DNA of 41,807 nt from Akkermansiaceae bacterium (GTDB taxonomy: Bacteria; Verrucomicrobiota; Verrucomicrobiia; Verrucomicrobiales; Akkermansiaceae). The stretch lies in contig CAISTY010000055.1 in NCBI GenBank assembly GCA_903888515.1, positions 1 through 41,807 of the forward strand. Direction: 5' to 3'. Each line of letters opens with the position of its first letter. Positions within the stretch are counted from its first letter, which is position 1. The position numbers and the translations under genes are program-made. The notes under the pieces were generated by a model that was given only the letters and a program-made list of their open reading frames with translations, had not been told where the DNA came from and did not search any database. Shown here in pieces: positions 7,929 to 16,259 of this stretch.

Positions 7929-9497
7929 TCAGCCTTTGTCCGGTTGGTGGGAATCGCGCTCGTCAAGAAGATGGCGCCCCTGGGCGGTAAGTCGGTATTT
8001 CTGAAGGCGGCTGTTGGGTTTGTCAGGGATGGTTCGCTCGATGAGATCCTCGCTCAACGCCGCAAGTAGATACAGTTTTTCGAAGTTATCCCGTCCCCGA
8101 AGCTGGAGTGCATTCATCAGTTCTTTCCGGGTCCTTTCTCCTTCTTTCATCACCAAAAGCAGCGCTCTGACTTGCCCTGTGACTTGCCCTGTGACTTGCC
8201 CTGTGACTTGGGGGGTGACTCCAGAGCCACTAGGCACCGACTTGTCTTTAGCATGCACGGGCAGGCGGACGAGGAAGTAGGAATGGTCGTCGTCGAACTC
8301 GAATTCGGGCGGAGGCGAGCCATTTTTCTTCATCGCCCGGAGGATTTTAGGGATGCCGGTCGAGCGACCCTCGGTGATTTCAAGTTCCTTGAGGAAATCT
8401 CCGATGCGGCGGTTGCGGTAGCGTCGCGGGATGGCTTTGCCTTGGCGGAGTTGGTCAAGCCGCACCGAGCGGTCGGGGCCGGGATAGTTGACGATGACAA
8501 TTTCCTCGGGGCTGATGCGAACCTCGATCGGTTCGCGCTCGTCGTAACCCCGATGATAAACGGCATTGGCAAGGGATTCCTCGAGGGCTTCGTAGGGGAA
8601 GTTGAAAAAGCGCTCAGCCTCCGCACGCATGGGATGCTTGATCACGCGTTCGCCGAGAAAGCGGGATTGAATGAATGCCAGTGCCTCGCGCAACGCCCGG
8701 TCGAGCGGACCGCGGAAGATTTTCTCCTCGAAACGATCGCCGCCGGCACCGTCGGGAAAATAGACGACATCAATTTGGGCTTGGGGGAAGAAGCGGTGAG
8801 GTTCCTCGTTGAAGAACAGCAGGCCGACGTTGCGTGGGAAAGTCGCCTCAGGTGGGCCGTCCACGATTTGCATTTGCCGGCAGAGCGCCTCGAAGTCCAT
8901 CTTGGCGGAAGTCGGGTAAAGATCACTGCCGATGGCGCGCAGAAACGTGCGGATCAGGCCGAGATCGAGATCGGCCATGGTGGCCTGATGATTCACCCGG
9001 TCGTCGAAGGGAATGGTGTTCGCCAGTCCGAGCAACTCACGTTCGTCATTTCCCTTGGCGCGGACGCTGCTGGAACCTTTGCGGATGAAGTATCCCCATT
9101 CGTTGGTGGTTTTGCTGCCGAGCGTGACCCAGGTTTTGTAAGGACGCACTGGCCCGCCGGGGACCCAGAGAATCAGGATATGCCTGCCATCGATCACGGC
9201 CGGCTCCATCACCGGATGGTAGAAGGGTTGGATTGCGGAGTGGCCGAGGTTGAGGATTTCCTTTTGGATAGCGTCGATGCGCATCGGGTCGAGACCCGTC
9301 GGCGGCAACTGCGCGTGTCCGTCTTTTTCGGCCACCCCGATCAGGATATAACCGCCGCCAATGTTGTGGAAATCGTTGGCGAATGCACAGAGAGAGTGAA
9401 GCACCGCCAGCGGATTCCAGCCCTCCTTGAACTCGATGCGTTCCGATTCCACAAGGGACCCGGCAAGCAAGGCTGAGATGTCAATGGGAAGGGGCAT
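7929..9497 (-). CDS. AlbA_2 (Schlafen-like) / HATPase_c_4 regulator, RecG-like family
   Basis: A 522-residue protein. The N-terminal AlbA_2 domain is seen as ESERIEFKEGWNP (residues 17-29) and FANDFHNIGGGYILIGV (39-55). A central GHKL-like ATPase module (HATPase_c_4) has FPYEALEESLANAVYHRGYDE, then EEIVIVNYPGP. The C-terminus is a winged-helix domain after a linker of repeated TGQV units made by a 12-bp tandem repeat. These proteins are often labelled 'ATP-dependent DNA helicase RecG-related' but have no helicase motifs; they are putative regulators or nucleic-acid-binding proteins common in defence islands. It lies 48 bp downstream of dndB in the same direction and is probably co-transcribed. 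Confidence 0.85.
   Translation of the reverse strand: MPLPIDISALLAGSLVESERIEFKEGWNPLAVLHSLCAFANDFHNIGGGYILIGVAEKDGHAQLPPTGLDPMRIDAIQKEILNLGHSAIQPFYHPVMEPAVIDGRHILILWVPGGPVRPYKTWVTLGSKTTNEWGYFIRKGSSSVRAKGNDERELLGLANTIPFDDRVNHQATMADLDLGLIRTFLRAIGSDLYPTSAKMDFEALCRQMQIVDGPPEATFPRNVGLLFFNEEPHRFFPQAQIDVVYFPDGAGGDRFEEKIFRGPLDRALREALAFIQSRFLGERVIKHPMRAEAERFFNFPYEALEESLANAVYHRGYDEREPIEVRISPEEIVIVNYPGPDRSVRLDQLRQGKAIPRRYRNRRIGDFLKELEITEGRSTGIPKILRAMKKNGSPPPEFEFDDDHSYFLVRLPVHAKDKSVPSGSGVTPQVTGQVTGQVTGQVRALLLVMKEGERTRKELMNALQLRGRDNFEKLYLLAALSEDLIERTIPDKPNSRLQKYRLTAQGRHLLDERDSHQPDKG
8169..8216. repeat. 12-bp tandem repeat in coding sequence
   Basis: Three perfect copies of GACTTGCCCTGT (8169-8204) are followed by a degenerate fourth copy (8205-8216). 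On the minus strand they encode the TPQV-TGQV-TGQV-TGQV linker between the ATPase-like and winged-helix parts of the AlbA_2 protein. Since 12 is a multiple of 3, copy-number change would lengthen or shorten the linker without breaking the frame. Confidence 0.95.
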
Positions 9498-9545
9498 TGG
9501 AGGAACGGATATACTGGGATCAATAGGGGTTGAACGCTTCGGGAA

Positions 9546-10625
9546 TCATTTCAAATCTCTCTTGCGGGTTGCGGTTTCGATCTTCTGTTCCTCGGGATCG
9601 AGAGGCAAGCCCAAGGCTTTCTTGATCACGTTGGTGGTCAGAGTCACGTTGGTGGTGACCTTGGAGACCTTGCCGCCAATCAGCGCGCGGCCTTCCCAAA
9701 CTTTGGCATTGGCCCGGGACCAGTCGATTTTCTCAAGGGCGGAGAGTCGTTTTCTCCAATCGTTGGGGTGGAGTTTCAGCATCGCGTTGCCGGCCTTGCC
9801 GATGGCCTGAAGGGCGATGCCGTGGGAGTGGATGTAGCCCTCGCGCACCTCGCTGGCGGGCATGCGTCCCAAGCGAACCTGAGTCCATGAGGGGAAGTGT
9901 TTGGCGACCTCCTCCCAGAACTCCCTGGCCATCGAAGCGTCATCATTGAGAACGCCGGTGGCGAGACCTTCGACGAGGTCGGCGCAGGCATTGAAGAAAG
10001 CTGATAGCGTGAAGAGTTTTCGGGAGCGCTTGGCGAGCGAGGATTTTTCCATGTCCACGATCTCGCGGAAGACCTCCGACTTGAGGATCACCAGTTTGGC
10101 GAGCTTCGCCTTGTCGTTGCGGTGATCGTAAAGCAGTCCGAGCGAGCGACTGGGGCGGATGGCGTGGCGGTTGAGGTCGGCAAACATTTGCTGGCAACGC
10201 TCCAAGCCAATATCGAGGAAGAAGACCACCGCGATGGTTTCGTGGGCGAGTTCGGGACGCTGTTCCAAGGCCTCGATGATAGCGGCCCGGCGGTGCTGGC
10301 CGTCGTTGATGATGAACTTGGCCTCCATGGGCACCTTGAGGATGCCGAGCTTGTCCTGGCCGACGATGGGCTCGAATTTCACATCCGAGTCTATGGAGAC
10401 GGTGAGGGCGGAGAAGACGTAGTCGTCCGGGTTGTCGAGGATGTAGCCGGAGATCTCCGGGATCCGGGCCTTGTTGAGTATCCGCTGGGCTCGCAACTCG
10501 GGCGGCAACTCGTCCTCATTGAAAATAGACACCTGGCGCATCAGGCGGAGGCTCCACATGGCCACGTAGTACTCGCGCTGGGCTTGGACACCGCGAATGG
10601 CGGGAAAGGTGAGGGTCGGTTCCAT
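9546..10625 (-). CDS. dndB: DNA sulfur modification protein DndB
   Basis: A 359-residue protein with the DndB pattern: FPAIRGVQAQREYYVAMW near the N-terminus, VSIDSDVKFEP (76-86), the hallmark DGQHR at 108-112 within INDGQHRRAAI, and FADLNRHAIRPS (148-159). DndB proteins in other bacteria repress dnd transcription and influence phosphorothioate level. The ATG at 10625 faces the divergent dndA start across a 162-bp intergenic region, the classical dnd layout. Unlike classical loci, the following genes are an AlbA_2 protein and others rather than dndC-D-E. A degenerate paralogue lies at 5057-6067. Confidence 0.9.
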   Translation of the reverse strand: MEPTLTFPAIRGVQAQREYYVAMWSLRLMRQVSIFNEDELPPELRAQRILNKARIPEISGYILDNPDDYVFSALTVSIDSDVKFEPIVGQDKLGILKVPMEAKFIINDGQHRRAAIIEALEQRPELAHETIAVVFFLDIGLERCQQMFADLNRHAIRPSRSLGLLYDHRNDKAKLAKLVILKSEVFREIVDMEKSSLAKRSRKLFTLSAFFNACADLVEGLATGVLNDDASMAREFWEEVAKHFPSWTQVRLGRMPASEVREGYIHSHGIALQAIGKAGNAMLKLHPNDWRKRLSALEKIDWSRANAKVWEGRALIGGKVSKVTTNVTLTTNVIKKALGLPLDPEEQKIETATRKRDLK

Positions 10626-10787
10626 GGTTCAGAGGGATCTTGCAATGGGTGAAATCTCAGAATTGGCTTTTCATCGGAGGAGTGAAAGTGAATCGTTCGG
10701 CTGTCGCGGGCGCAGCGTTCGCTGCGCGGAAAATGATTGTTTGGCAAAGTTGCGCAACATAAAAACAAACAACACCTGATTTTTTTC
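10626..10787. promoter_or_regulatory. Divergent dndB-dndA intergenic region with palindromes
   Basis: This 162-bp region must carry both the dndA and the dndB promoters. It contains a perfect 10-bp palindrome GTTGCGCAAC at 10749-10758, 30 bp before the dndA ATG, and a hairpin at 10710-10727 (arms GCGCAGC and GCTGCGC around GTTC). DndB homologues act as repressors at dnd promoters, so the palindrome is a candidate operator; this is inference. No clear -35/-10 pair could be assigned. Confidence 0.45.
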
Positions 10788-11924
10788 ATGAGTTCGCCGA
10801 TTTATTTGGACTGCAACGCTACCACACCGCTCGACCCGGAGGTGAATGACGTGCTGTTCCACTACCTCACGGAGGAATTCGGGAATGAGGGCAGTCGGAC
10901 GCACGAATACGGCGCGCGAGCCAAGCAGGCGGTGCAGAAAGCCCGCGACCAGATCGGCGCGGTGGTTGACGCGAAACGTGACGAGGTGATTTTCACCAGC
11001 GGTGCAACGGAATCCAACAACCTCGCCATTCTTGGGTTGGCCGCCTATGGCATTGAAACCGGAAAGCGGCATCTGATCGGCACGCGCATCGAACACAAGG
11101 CGGTGTTGGAACCGTTGGAGGCATTGGAAAAACAGGGATTTGAAGTGACCTGGCTGCCATCGGACGTCCATGGGAGAGTGAATGCTGGCGACCTGCGTGA
11201 TGCATTGCGCCCGGATACGCTGTTGGTGTCGATCATGGCCGCCAACAATGAGACCGGGGTGCGACAGCCCATCGATGAGATCGCCGGCATCCTCGAAGGA
11301 CATGAGGCGTTTTTCCATACCGACGCCGCACAGGCTTTTGGCAAGGAAATCGAACTCTTGCGGAATCCCCGGATCGATCTGATCTCGGTGAGCGGCCACA
11401 AGATCTACGCGCCAAAAGGAGTCGGCGCGCTGATTCTCCGCCGCCGTGGTTATGAACGACCACCCCTCAAACCGCTCTTCTACGGTGGCGGCCAGGAGCG
11501 GGGACTGCGGCCCGGAACGCTCCCAGTGGCCCACGTGGCGGCGCTCGGCATGGCCGCCGAAATCGCGGGCAAAAATCACGAAAAACGCCGCAAACGCTGC
11601 CGCGAAATCAAGGACGCTGCCCTTGCAGCGTTTGCATCGCTTTCCCCGCGCTTCCATGGGCGGCAGGAGGAAACCATGGATCATGTGCTGAACCTGGCGT
11701 TTCCGGGCATCGATTCAGAGGCGCTGATCGTGGCGCTCAAGGACTTGGTGGCGATTTCCAATGGCTCCGCCTGCACGTCGAGCAGTTATACGCCCAGCCA
11801 CGTCCTCAAGGCCATGGGCTACAGCGACGATCAGGCCAACGAGGCGATCCGCCTGAGTTGGTGCCACCTGACGCCAGAGGTCGATTGGGAAGGACTTGCC
11901 GCCCGTGTTAGAAGTTTGAGGTAG
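10788..11924 (+). CDS. dndA: Cysteine desulfurase DndA (IscS-like)
   Basis: A 378-residue PLP enzyme that takes sulfur from L-cysteine as persulfide, the first step of DNA phosphorothioation. Visible features are YLDCNATTPLDP (6-17), PLP-phosphate-binding SGATESNN (71-78), HTDAAQAFGK (177-186), Schiff-base Lys205 in SGHKIYAPKG, GGGQERGLRPGT (233-244), and catalytic Cys329 in SNGSACTSSSYTPSH. The start is ATG 10788; the frame is open further upstream but the family begins at SSPIYLDCN. Divergence from dndB supports DndA rather than a housekeeping IscS. It may also supply other sulfur pathways. Confidence 0.9.
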   Translation: MSSPIYLDCNATTPLDPEVNDVLFHYLTEEFGNEGSRTHEYGARAKQAVQKARDQIGAVVDAKRDEVIFTSGATESNNLAILGLAAYGIETGKRHLIGTRIEHKAVLEPLEALEKQGFEVTWLPSDVHGRVNAGDLRDALRPDTLLVSIMAANNETGVRQPIDEIAGILEGHEAFFHTDAAQAFGKEIELLRNPRIDLISVSGHKIYAPKGVGALILRRRGYERPPLKPLFYGGGQERGLRPGTLPVAHVAALGMAAEIAGKNHEKRRKRCREIKDAALAAFASLSPRFHGRQEETMDHVLNLAFPGIDSEALIVALKDLVAISNGSACTSSSYTPSHVLKAMGYSDDQANEAIRLSWCHLTPEVDWEGLAARVRSLR

Positions 11925-12048
11925 CGCTCTCTTGCCAAGAGGGCCTGCCGGGCGGGCTTGGGCCGGTTCTTTCGCGATCCTTTGGCGTGCTGCCCCGGCG
12001 GTGCAGCGCCACCGTGGATAGGGATGGGGTGGCGGCGCCGGATTTCTA

Positions 12049-12795
12049 TCAGCCGTCAGAGCGGCGGAGATTCCCTTGGGTGCGAGCAAATGCGGCCAGT
12101 GTTTCCAGCCCGCATGTTTCAAGCTTGCTCCACGGGATGAGGGAGTCGGGATTGATTTCCAAGTCTCCCAAGACACGCCGGCAGGCATGGGTCCCGAGAA
12201 TTTTCTTTAGGAGTTTGATTTCCTTGAGGATCGCCCGGTCGCCGAGCTTGTGAGCGTCAAGCTCGGCAATGAGGAGGGAGAGGTATTCCGGCAGAATCAG
12301 GGCTAACATCCGAACATGGCGCTCGTCCTGACGGTCGCTTTGGTCCAGACCGAGAAGGCAATGGCATTTGCTCTGAAACAGAAATATCGGGTCGATCACC
12401 TTGATGCTACCGTCGTCGATGACTCGTTCAAGCAGACGGGGGTAATCCCGAGGGGGAATGCCGTAAACGGTGGACATCAAATCAACGACACGCGGTGGTT
12501 CATCCTTTAGGGTTAGGATGGCGATTTGGCCGTCCGACGGGGATGTGCTCTTTCGGAGTTTTCCTCCCGGACACCGCTTGAGGCGCTCCCATGCGACGTG
12601 ACTGATCCAGACATCACAGTCTTTCGAGGTGAAAGGGCGCAACGTGGCCAGTGACTGCGATTGGATTCTGGAATCAATGTATTCCGCCCAAAAATTGACG
12701 GCTTGACCGCCTTCAACGAAAAATTCGGCCCCGGATTCGCGAAGGGACATCAGAAAGTCCAGATACGCTTCGTAACCAGCTTGCCTGTTGTTCAC
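12049..12795 (-). CDS. Nucleotidyltransferase-like protein (AbiEii/toxin-like)
   Basis: A 248-residue protein. FFVEGGQAVNFWAEYI (residues 25-40) followed by TSKDCDVWIS (56-65) matches the GG...(D/E)xD pattern of minimal nucleotidyltransferases of the MNT/AbiEii type; the rest is helical with DPIFLFQSKCHCLLGL and a C-terminal helical domain. It starts at GTG 12795, overlapping the stop of the upstream small gene by 4 bp (GTGA), a layout typical of toxin-antitoxin or two-component abortive-infection pairs. It follows the phosphorothioation-associated methyltransferase gene on the same strand and converges with dndA. The function as a toxin is not shown by the sequence. Confidence 0.55.
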   Translation of the reverse strand: MNNRQAGYEAYLDFLMSLRESGAEFFVEGGQAVNFWAEYIDSRIQSQSLATLRPFTSKDCDVWISHVAWERLKRCPGGKLRKSTSPSDGQIAILTLKDEPPRVVDLMSTVYGIPPRDYPRLLERVIDDGSIKVIDPIFLFQSKCHCLLGLDQSDRQDERHVRMLALILPEYLSLLIAELDAHKLGDRAILKEIKLLKKILGTHACRRVLGDLEINPDSLIPWSKLETCGLETLAAFARTQGNLRRSDG

Positions 12796-13082
12796 TTGCC
12801 GATGACAGAAGCGAAGTTAATGATTCGGTGCCCTTCAAAGTATCCGGGCGGGAAAATCGAATTTTCACGCTGGAGCGCCTCTGGGCTTTCGCCGTTTTCC
12901 AAGCGCCGACGATCCTCGCGGCGGGATGCCATTTTGTCGGCGGCCCGGCTTTTCAGGTTGATGCTCTTGGGCGGTTTCATCTGGAGAAATGAGTTGGGTC
13001 GTCGCGGTGGCGACTGAGGAACCTTACCGAGAGCGGCGTCATTTGTCAATTTACCTGCCGATTTTGATTCCAGCAATCCCAC
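12792..13082 (-). CDS. Small partner of nucleotidyltransferase-like protein
   Basis: A 96-residue frame; the C-terminal half (SRREDRRRLENGESPEALQRENSIF, then EGHRIINFASVIGK) has protein-like character, while the N-terminal part is basic and Pro-rich. Starting at ATG 13082 it overlaps the end of the methyltransferase gene by 37 bp; an internal ATG at 12980 (MKPPKSINL) is another possible start. Its stop overlaps the GTG of the next gene, so translation is probably coupled. It takes the usual place of an antitoxin or cognate regulator. No family is recognised. Confidence 0.5.
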   Translation of the reverse strand: MGLLESKSAGKLTNDAALGKVPQSPPRRPNSFLQMKPPKSINLKSRAADKMASRREDRRRLENGESPEALQRENSIFPPGYFEGHRIINFASVIGK

Positions 13083-15052
13083 TTTTCCTTGGACGGTCCA
13101 TAGCCGATGGTTTCCTCGCGGAGACCGAGCTTGCGGAGTTTGGCGCTGAAGCGGTCCATTTTAGGACGGTCGAGGTGATCCTTGGCTAGGAAGCGTTCCT
13201 TGAAAAACAGGAGTTGGTGCTCGGGTCCAGTCGTGTGGTCGATGACGGTGACGAAGAGTCGCTTGAGATCGATTTTGATGCGGGTGAGCAACTCTGGCAG
13301 CGGGGATAAGTCGAAGTCGCGGTAGTAGTGGAAGGTGAGCTTGCGCGAGTGCAGGTGGATCTTGATGAGGTCGGCCTCGCGGGGGTTGCCGTAGAGGTAG
13401 GCGGCGCACTCGACATAGACACGCAGGATGACCGGGAGTTCGTCGAGCAGGCTGCGGTGGATGGTGAAGTGACCTTCCCGGGGATCGAGGAATCCGAAAT
13501 TCAGTTGGGCGGCGGCGATTTCCAACTCGTCGGAATCACCGGCGGCGAACATGAGTTCACGGGCCTTTTCCTCGGCATTGGCGTAGCTGCCGAAGAAGGA
13601 TCGGAGATCGCGCTGGAGGCGGAGCGAGAGCTGGTTGAACGGGATCTTGTGCCGGAGCTGGGCGGCGGCGACGAAGACCAACAAATCTTCCTTCCGACGC
13701 AGGCGGGCGGCGGCGAAGGTAGGTTCGCCAAAGCGGTCGATGAAAAGCTGGAGCGCGCGAGGCAGCGAGCCACAGGCCTGACGGACTTCTGCCAAGCGGT
13801 CGAATTCCTCGTCGCGCGGCAAGCGGCCGAGTTCGAGCACGGATTCCCAGAAGGCGTCGAGCAACTCGCGGTGGGTGTCGTAGGGGTCACGCTTGGCGCG
13901 TAGCGCCTTGAGCAGGCCGAGCCGGCGCGAGAGCGATTCCCAGTCGATGAAGCGCCTGGCGCGGGAGGCGAGAAAATCGTGAAGCTCCGCCGTTTCGCGA
14001 AATACCAGATAGATGCCGAGTCCTACCGGAACGGCTTCCGTGTGTAGGGTGTCTTCGAGCAGGGCTTGGATTTCCGCGGGCTCGAAGAATTTCTGAAAGG
14101 TATCGCGGCTGGTGATTACGCCATCGCCGAATGTAAGAACGTCGTCGTAGGCTTCCTGCCCGGCGATGAGGGTGGAGACAAGCAATGCACGGCGTGTATG
14201 GTGCCAGGCATCGAGCACGGCTTCCACCCGTTCGGCCGGGTCTTCGATGACGTTGAGGACAAAGCCGAGGTTGACCACATCGGCACTTTGTTTCGGCGCG
14301 TCCGGCGCATGGACCGGATCCCAGCCCTTCGATTCGTGGCCGAGTTTGGTGATCGCCTCGACGTCGCCGCCATGGCCGCAGCCGTAATCGAAGAACGATT
14401 CCCCCCGGCGGAGTTGGCCGAGTTCCAGCAAGGTTTTCACCGGCTTGGAAATCTCGCGACGGACCAGGGCGGTCTTGTGGCGGTGGATTTTCTTTTTCGG
14501 GGCCGCTTGCACAGGGGCAGTGGCCAAGCCCGTTTCGACCAAACGATGGCCTTTAAAACCCAGCCCTTTCTCTGCAAGAGCGCGTTCCCAATTCAGGCGG
14601 AACCCGATCCGGGCGCTGTCTTCCAATAGACCGGCGGCCTCTTCCTGCCGGGTAAGCTTGGCGAATTTGTCATGCAGCGGATGCTCTGGCGGCAGGAAAG
14701 TCTCCTTGCGATGGAGAATCGGCGGATTGGCACGGGCGCGGTAGTCGTCCCGGCGCGTTTTGCCGGTCACGAGATCGACGATCACCGCCTCCATCAGGGC
14801 CGGATGCGGGTCCTTTTCGAAATCCGGATAGGCGAGGAACGAAATTTTCGGCGAGGAGGTATGGAACTTGAGGAGATTGAACTCCGGACCGATCTCGAGC
14901 CGCTTACGCAGTTCCGCCACCGTAATCCGGAGCAACGCCGGGATGCGCGGGCCGTCGACTGGGTCGATCAAATACAACGCGCCAGGAAGTCGCTTGCCAT
15001 AAGGCAGCGAGTCCACGGCTTGGCGGTATTCAGCGGCAGTCACGCGAGACAT
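13046..15052 (-). CDS. DNA phosphorothioation-associated putative methyltransferase
   Basis: A 668-residue protein that matches the family annotated as 'DNA phosphorothioation-associated putative methyltransferase'. The N-terminus (AAEYRQAVDSLPYGKRLPGALYL) and the region up to ~180 are specific to the family. A Rossmann SAM-binding core follows, with motif I FDYGCGHGGDVE around residues 220-231, then KGWDP and ADVVNLGFVLNVIEDP. The long C-terminal part carries KRDPYDTHRELLDAFWESVLELG and KIDLKRLFVTVIDHTTGPEH. The family co-occurs with dnd genes; its substrate is not established. The gene heads a minus-strand operon with the two small genes downstream and diverges from the AT-hook gene at 15229. 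Confidence 0.8.
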   Translation of the reverse strand: MSRVTAAEYRQAVDSLPYGKRLPGALYLIDPVDGPRIPALLRITVAELRKRLEIGPEFNLLKFHTSSPKISFLAYPDFEKDPHPALMEAVIVDLVTGKTRRDDYRARANPPILHRKETFLPPEHPLHDKFAKLTRQEEAAGLLEDSARIGFRLNWERALAEKGLGFKGHRLVETGLATAPVQAAPKKKIHRHKTALVRREISKPVKTLLELGQLRRGESFFDYGCGHGGDVEAITKLGHESKGWDPVHAPDAPKQSADVVNLGFVLNVIEDPAERVEAVLDAWHHTRRALLVSTLIAGQEAYDDVLTFGDGVITSRDTFQKFFEPAEIQALLEDTLHTEAVPVGLGIYLVFRETAELHDFLASRARRFIDWESLSRRLGLLKALRAKRDPYDTHRELLDAFWESVLELGRLPRDEEFDRLAEVRQACGSLPRALQLFIDRFGEPTFAAARLRRKEDLLVFVAAAQLRHKIPFNQLSLRLQRDLRSFFGSYANAEEKARELMFAAGDSDELEIAAAQLNFGFLDPREGHFTIHRSLLDELPVILRVYVECAAYLYGNPREADLIKIHLHSRKLTFHYYRDFDLSPLPELLTRIKIDLKRLFVTVIDHTTGPEHQLLFFKERFLAKDHLDRPKMDRFSAKLRKLGLREETIGYGPSKEKWDCWNQNRQVN

Positions 15053-15055
15053 TTA

Positions 15056-15065
15056 GCAAGCTTGC
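15056..15065. promoter_or_regulatory. Palindrome just upstream of methyltransferase start
   Basis: A perfect 10-bp palindrome GCAAGCTTGC lies 3 bp upstream of the ATG at 15052 (minus strand), in the 176-bp region between the divergent methyltransferase and AT-hook genes. It covers the position where a ribosome-binding site would sit, so it could affect translation or bind a repressor. A 10-bp palindrome can also occur by chance. Confidence 0.25.
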
Positions 15066-15228
15066 GAACACTCGTCACGTCACAGAATTTGGTTGCCGGA
15101 AAAGATGGAATCAGCAAATGTTGATCGTTACTTGAATTTCCTGCTAGGCACGGCGTTTGCGCCTCAGTAGTCTTGCCACAAACCATCAGTTGACTATAAT
15201 CCCGATGTTTCCAGCTCGCCTCTGAAAA

Positions 15229-15894
15229 ATGACCACATCATCTGACACCGACGACGTTTCAACTACCCTCAGTTTGCTCCGGGATGCTGTTTGCGAGGAG
15301 GAGGACCGCGTCCGCAACGAAGGGATCAAGGCGATGCAAGGTGGTGAATACAACACCGCCACTACCCTCATCGGATTTGCCCAACACATTCGCTTGTTCC
15401 AAGATGAGGTCGAAACGCTTATCGGCAAATGGGGAAAGCTTGAGGAGATCCGAGAGGAGACTGGCACGGCGGTACAAGCGATCGTCAGCAAGCGCTATGT
15501 CCCCATAAGCAAGAGAGGCAGGCCACCCAAAGGCACCAAAGGAAACGATCACTGCCACTACATTCTCGAAGTGCTTGTGAAAATGGGAGGCTGCGGCAGC
15601 ACTGGCGACGTGAGCGCTGCGGTGAACAAAATAGCCACGATGCGCTATCCGCACTTCAAAGCTGCAAGAGTGATGATTGCCAGAAATGGCTGGGTGAAAG
15701 ACAACGGCTCGAGCAGGATCTTGGAGATTTCTGCGAATGGCCGTAGGTGGCTTGAGAAATTGGGGGAGGAGGAAAGTCTGCCATCCACTAAATCGGATGC
15801 ACGCGCCGATGTGGATGGTGCCACTGTTCCTCAGGAAAAACACCCCATCCACGATTCGCTCCGACCCCAATCAATATTCGATATACAGATCTGA
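15229..15894 (+). CDS. AT-hook / winged-helix-like DNA-binding protein
   Basis: A 221-residue protein of no recognised family. Residues ~10-85 are helical and acidic. An AT-hook motif SKRGRPPKG sits at 94-102, a minor-groove DNA-binding element. Residues ~108-178 look like a winged helix: YILEVLVKMGGCGSTGDVSAAV, then NGWVKDNGSSRILEISANGRRWL, similar in style to Mrr N-terminal domains. The last 40 residues are low-complexity. It stands alone between the phosphorothioation-associated methyltransferase operon and the NERD helicase, so a role as regulator or modification-sensing DNA binder is inferred. Confidence 0.6.
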   Translation: MTTSSDTDDVSTTLSLLRDAVCEEEDRVRNEGIKAMQGGEYNTATTLIGFAQHIRLFQDEVETLIGKWGKLEEIREETGTAVQAIVSKRYVPISKRGRPPKGTKGNDHCHYILEVLVKMGGCGSTGDVSAAVNKIATMRYPHFKAARVMIARNGWVKDNGSSRILEISANGRRWLEKLGEEESLPSTKSDARADVDGATVPQEKHPIHDSLRPQSIFDIQI

Positions 15895-16199
15895 TCTGGA
15901 AAACAGGCAGGATCAATTTGACCTTAAACTGTTGCCCGAGTCGCAACGTGCCTTGCAGGTAATGCTTTCCGCATGGCGGTGCAGGAATAAGTTCGTCAGC
16001 GGGTTCGTTGTTGGTAGGTTGATTTCTTTGCATGCGGCCAGCTGAAAAGAAATCCGATATTAGCCACTGTGCTACCGTTTGGCATTCGGTGGCCGTAATG
16101 GAACTGGTGCCGCGCCCTGGCATTTCCCGCTGACCGTGCTGGTACCGGTTATCCTTGCCACCACCCGGGGCTACCTGCTAGTGAACAGTACACCAAGTC
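15895..16199. other. Intergenic region, 305 bp
   Basis: No gene or RNA is seen. The right-hand 49 bp belong to the 109-bp direct repeat described at 16151-16259. The rest has no terminator-like hairpin followed by T residues that I can see, and no recognisable promoter. It may be remnant DNA from recombination in this accessory region. Confidence 0.5.
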
Positions 16200-16259
16200 A
16201 TGATCGAATGGATCCTCCACCGCCCGCCACATGCCAGCAACCGGGCCGAGATCCGGGTG
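16151..16259 (+). repeat. 109-bp direct repeat, copy 1
   Basis: This copy contains 49 bp of upstream sequence and the first 20 codons of the NERD helicase gene. It matches 20427-20535 with no gaps and about 11 mismatches by eye (roughly 90% identity). Most mismatches are transitions, several in third codon positions. Confidence 0.9.

Noticed and set aside
8169..8216. Tandem repeats as a CRISPR-like array
   Set aside because: The units are contiguous 12-mers with no spacers, inside a coding frame, and no cas genes are present.
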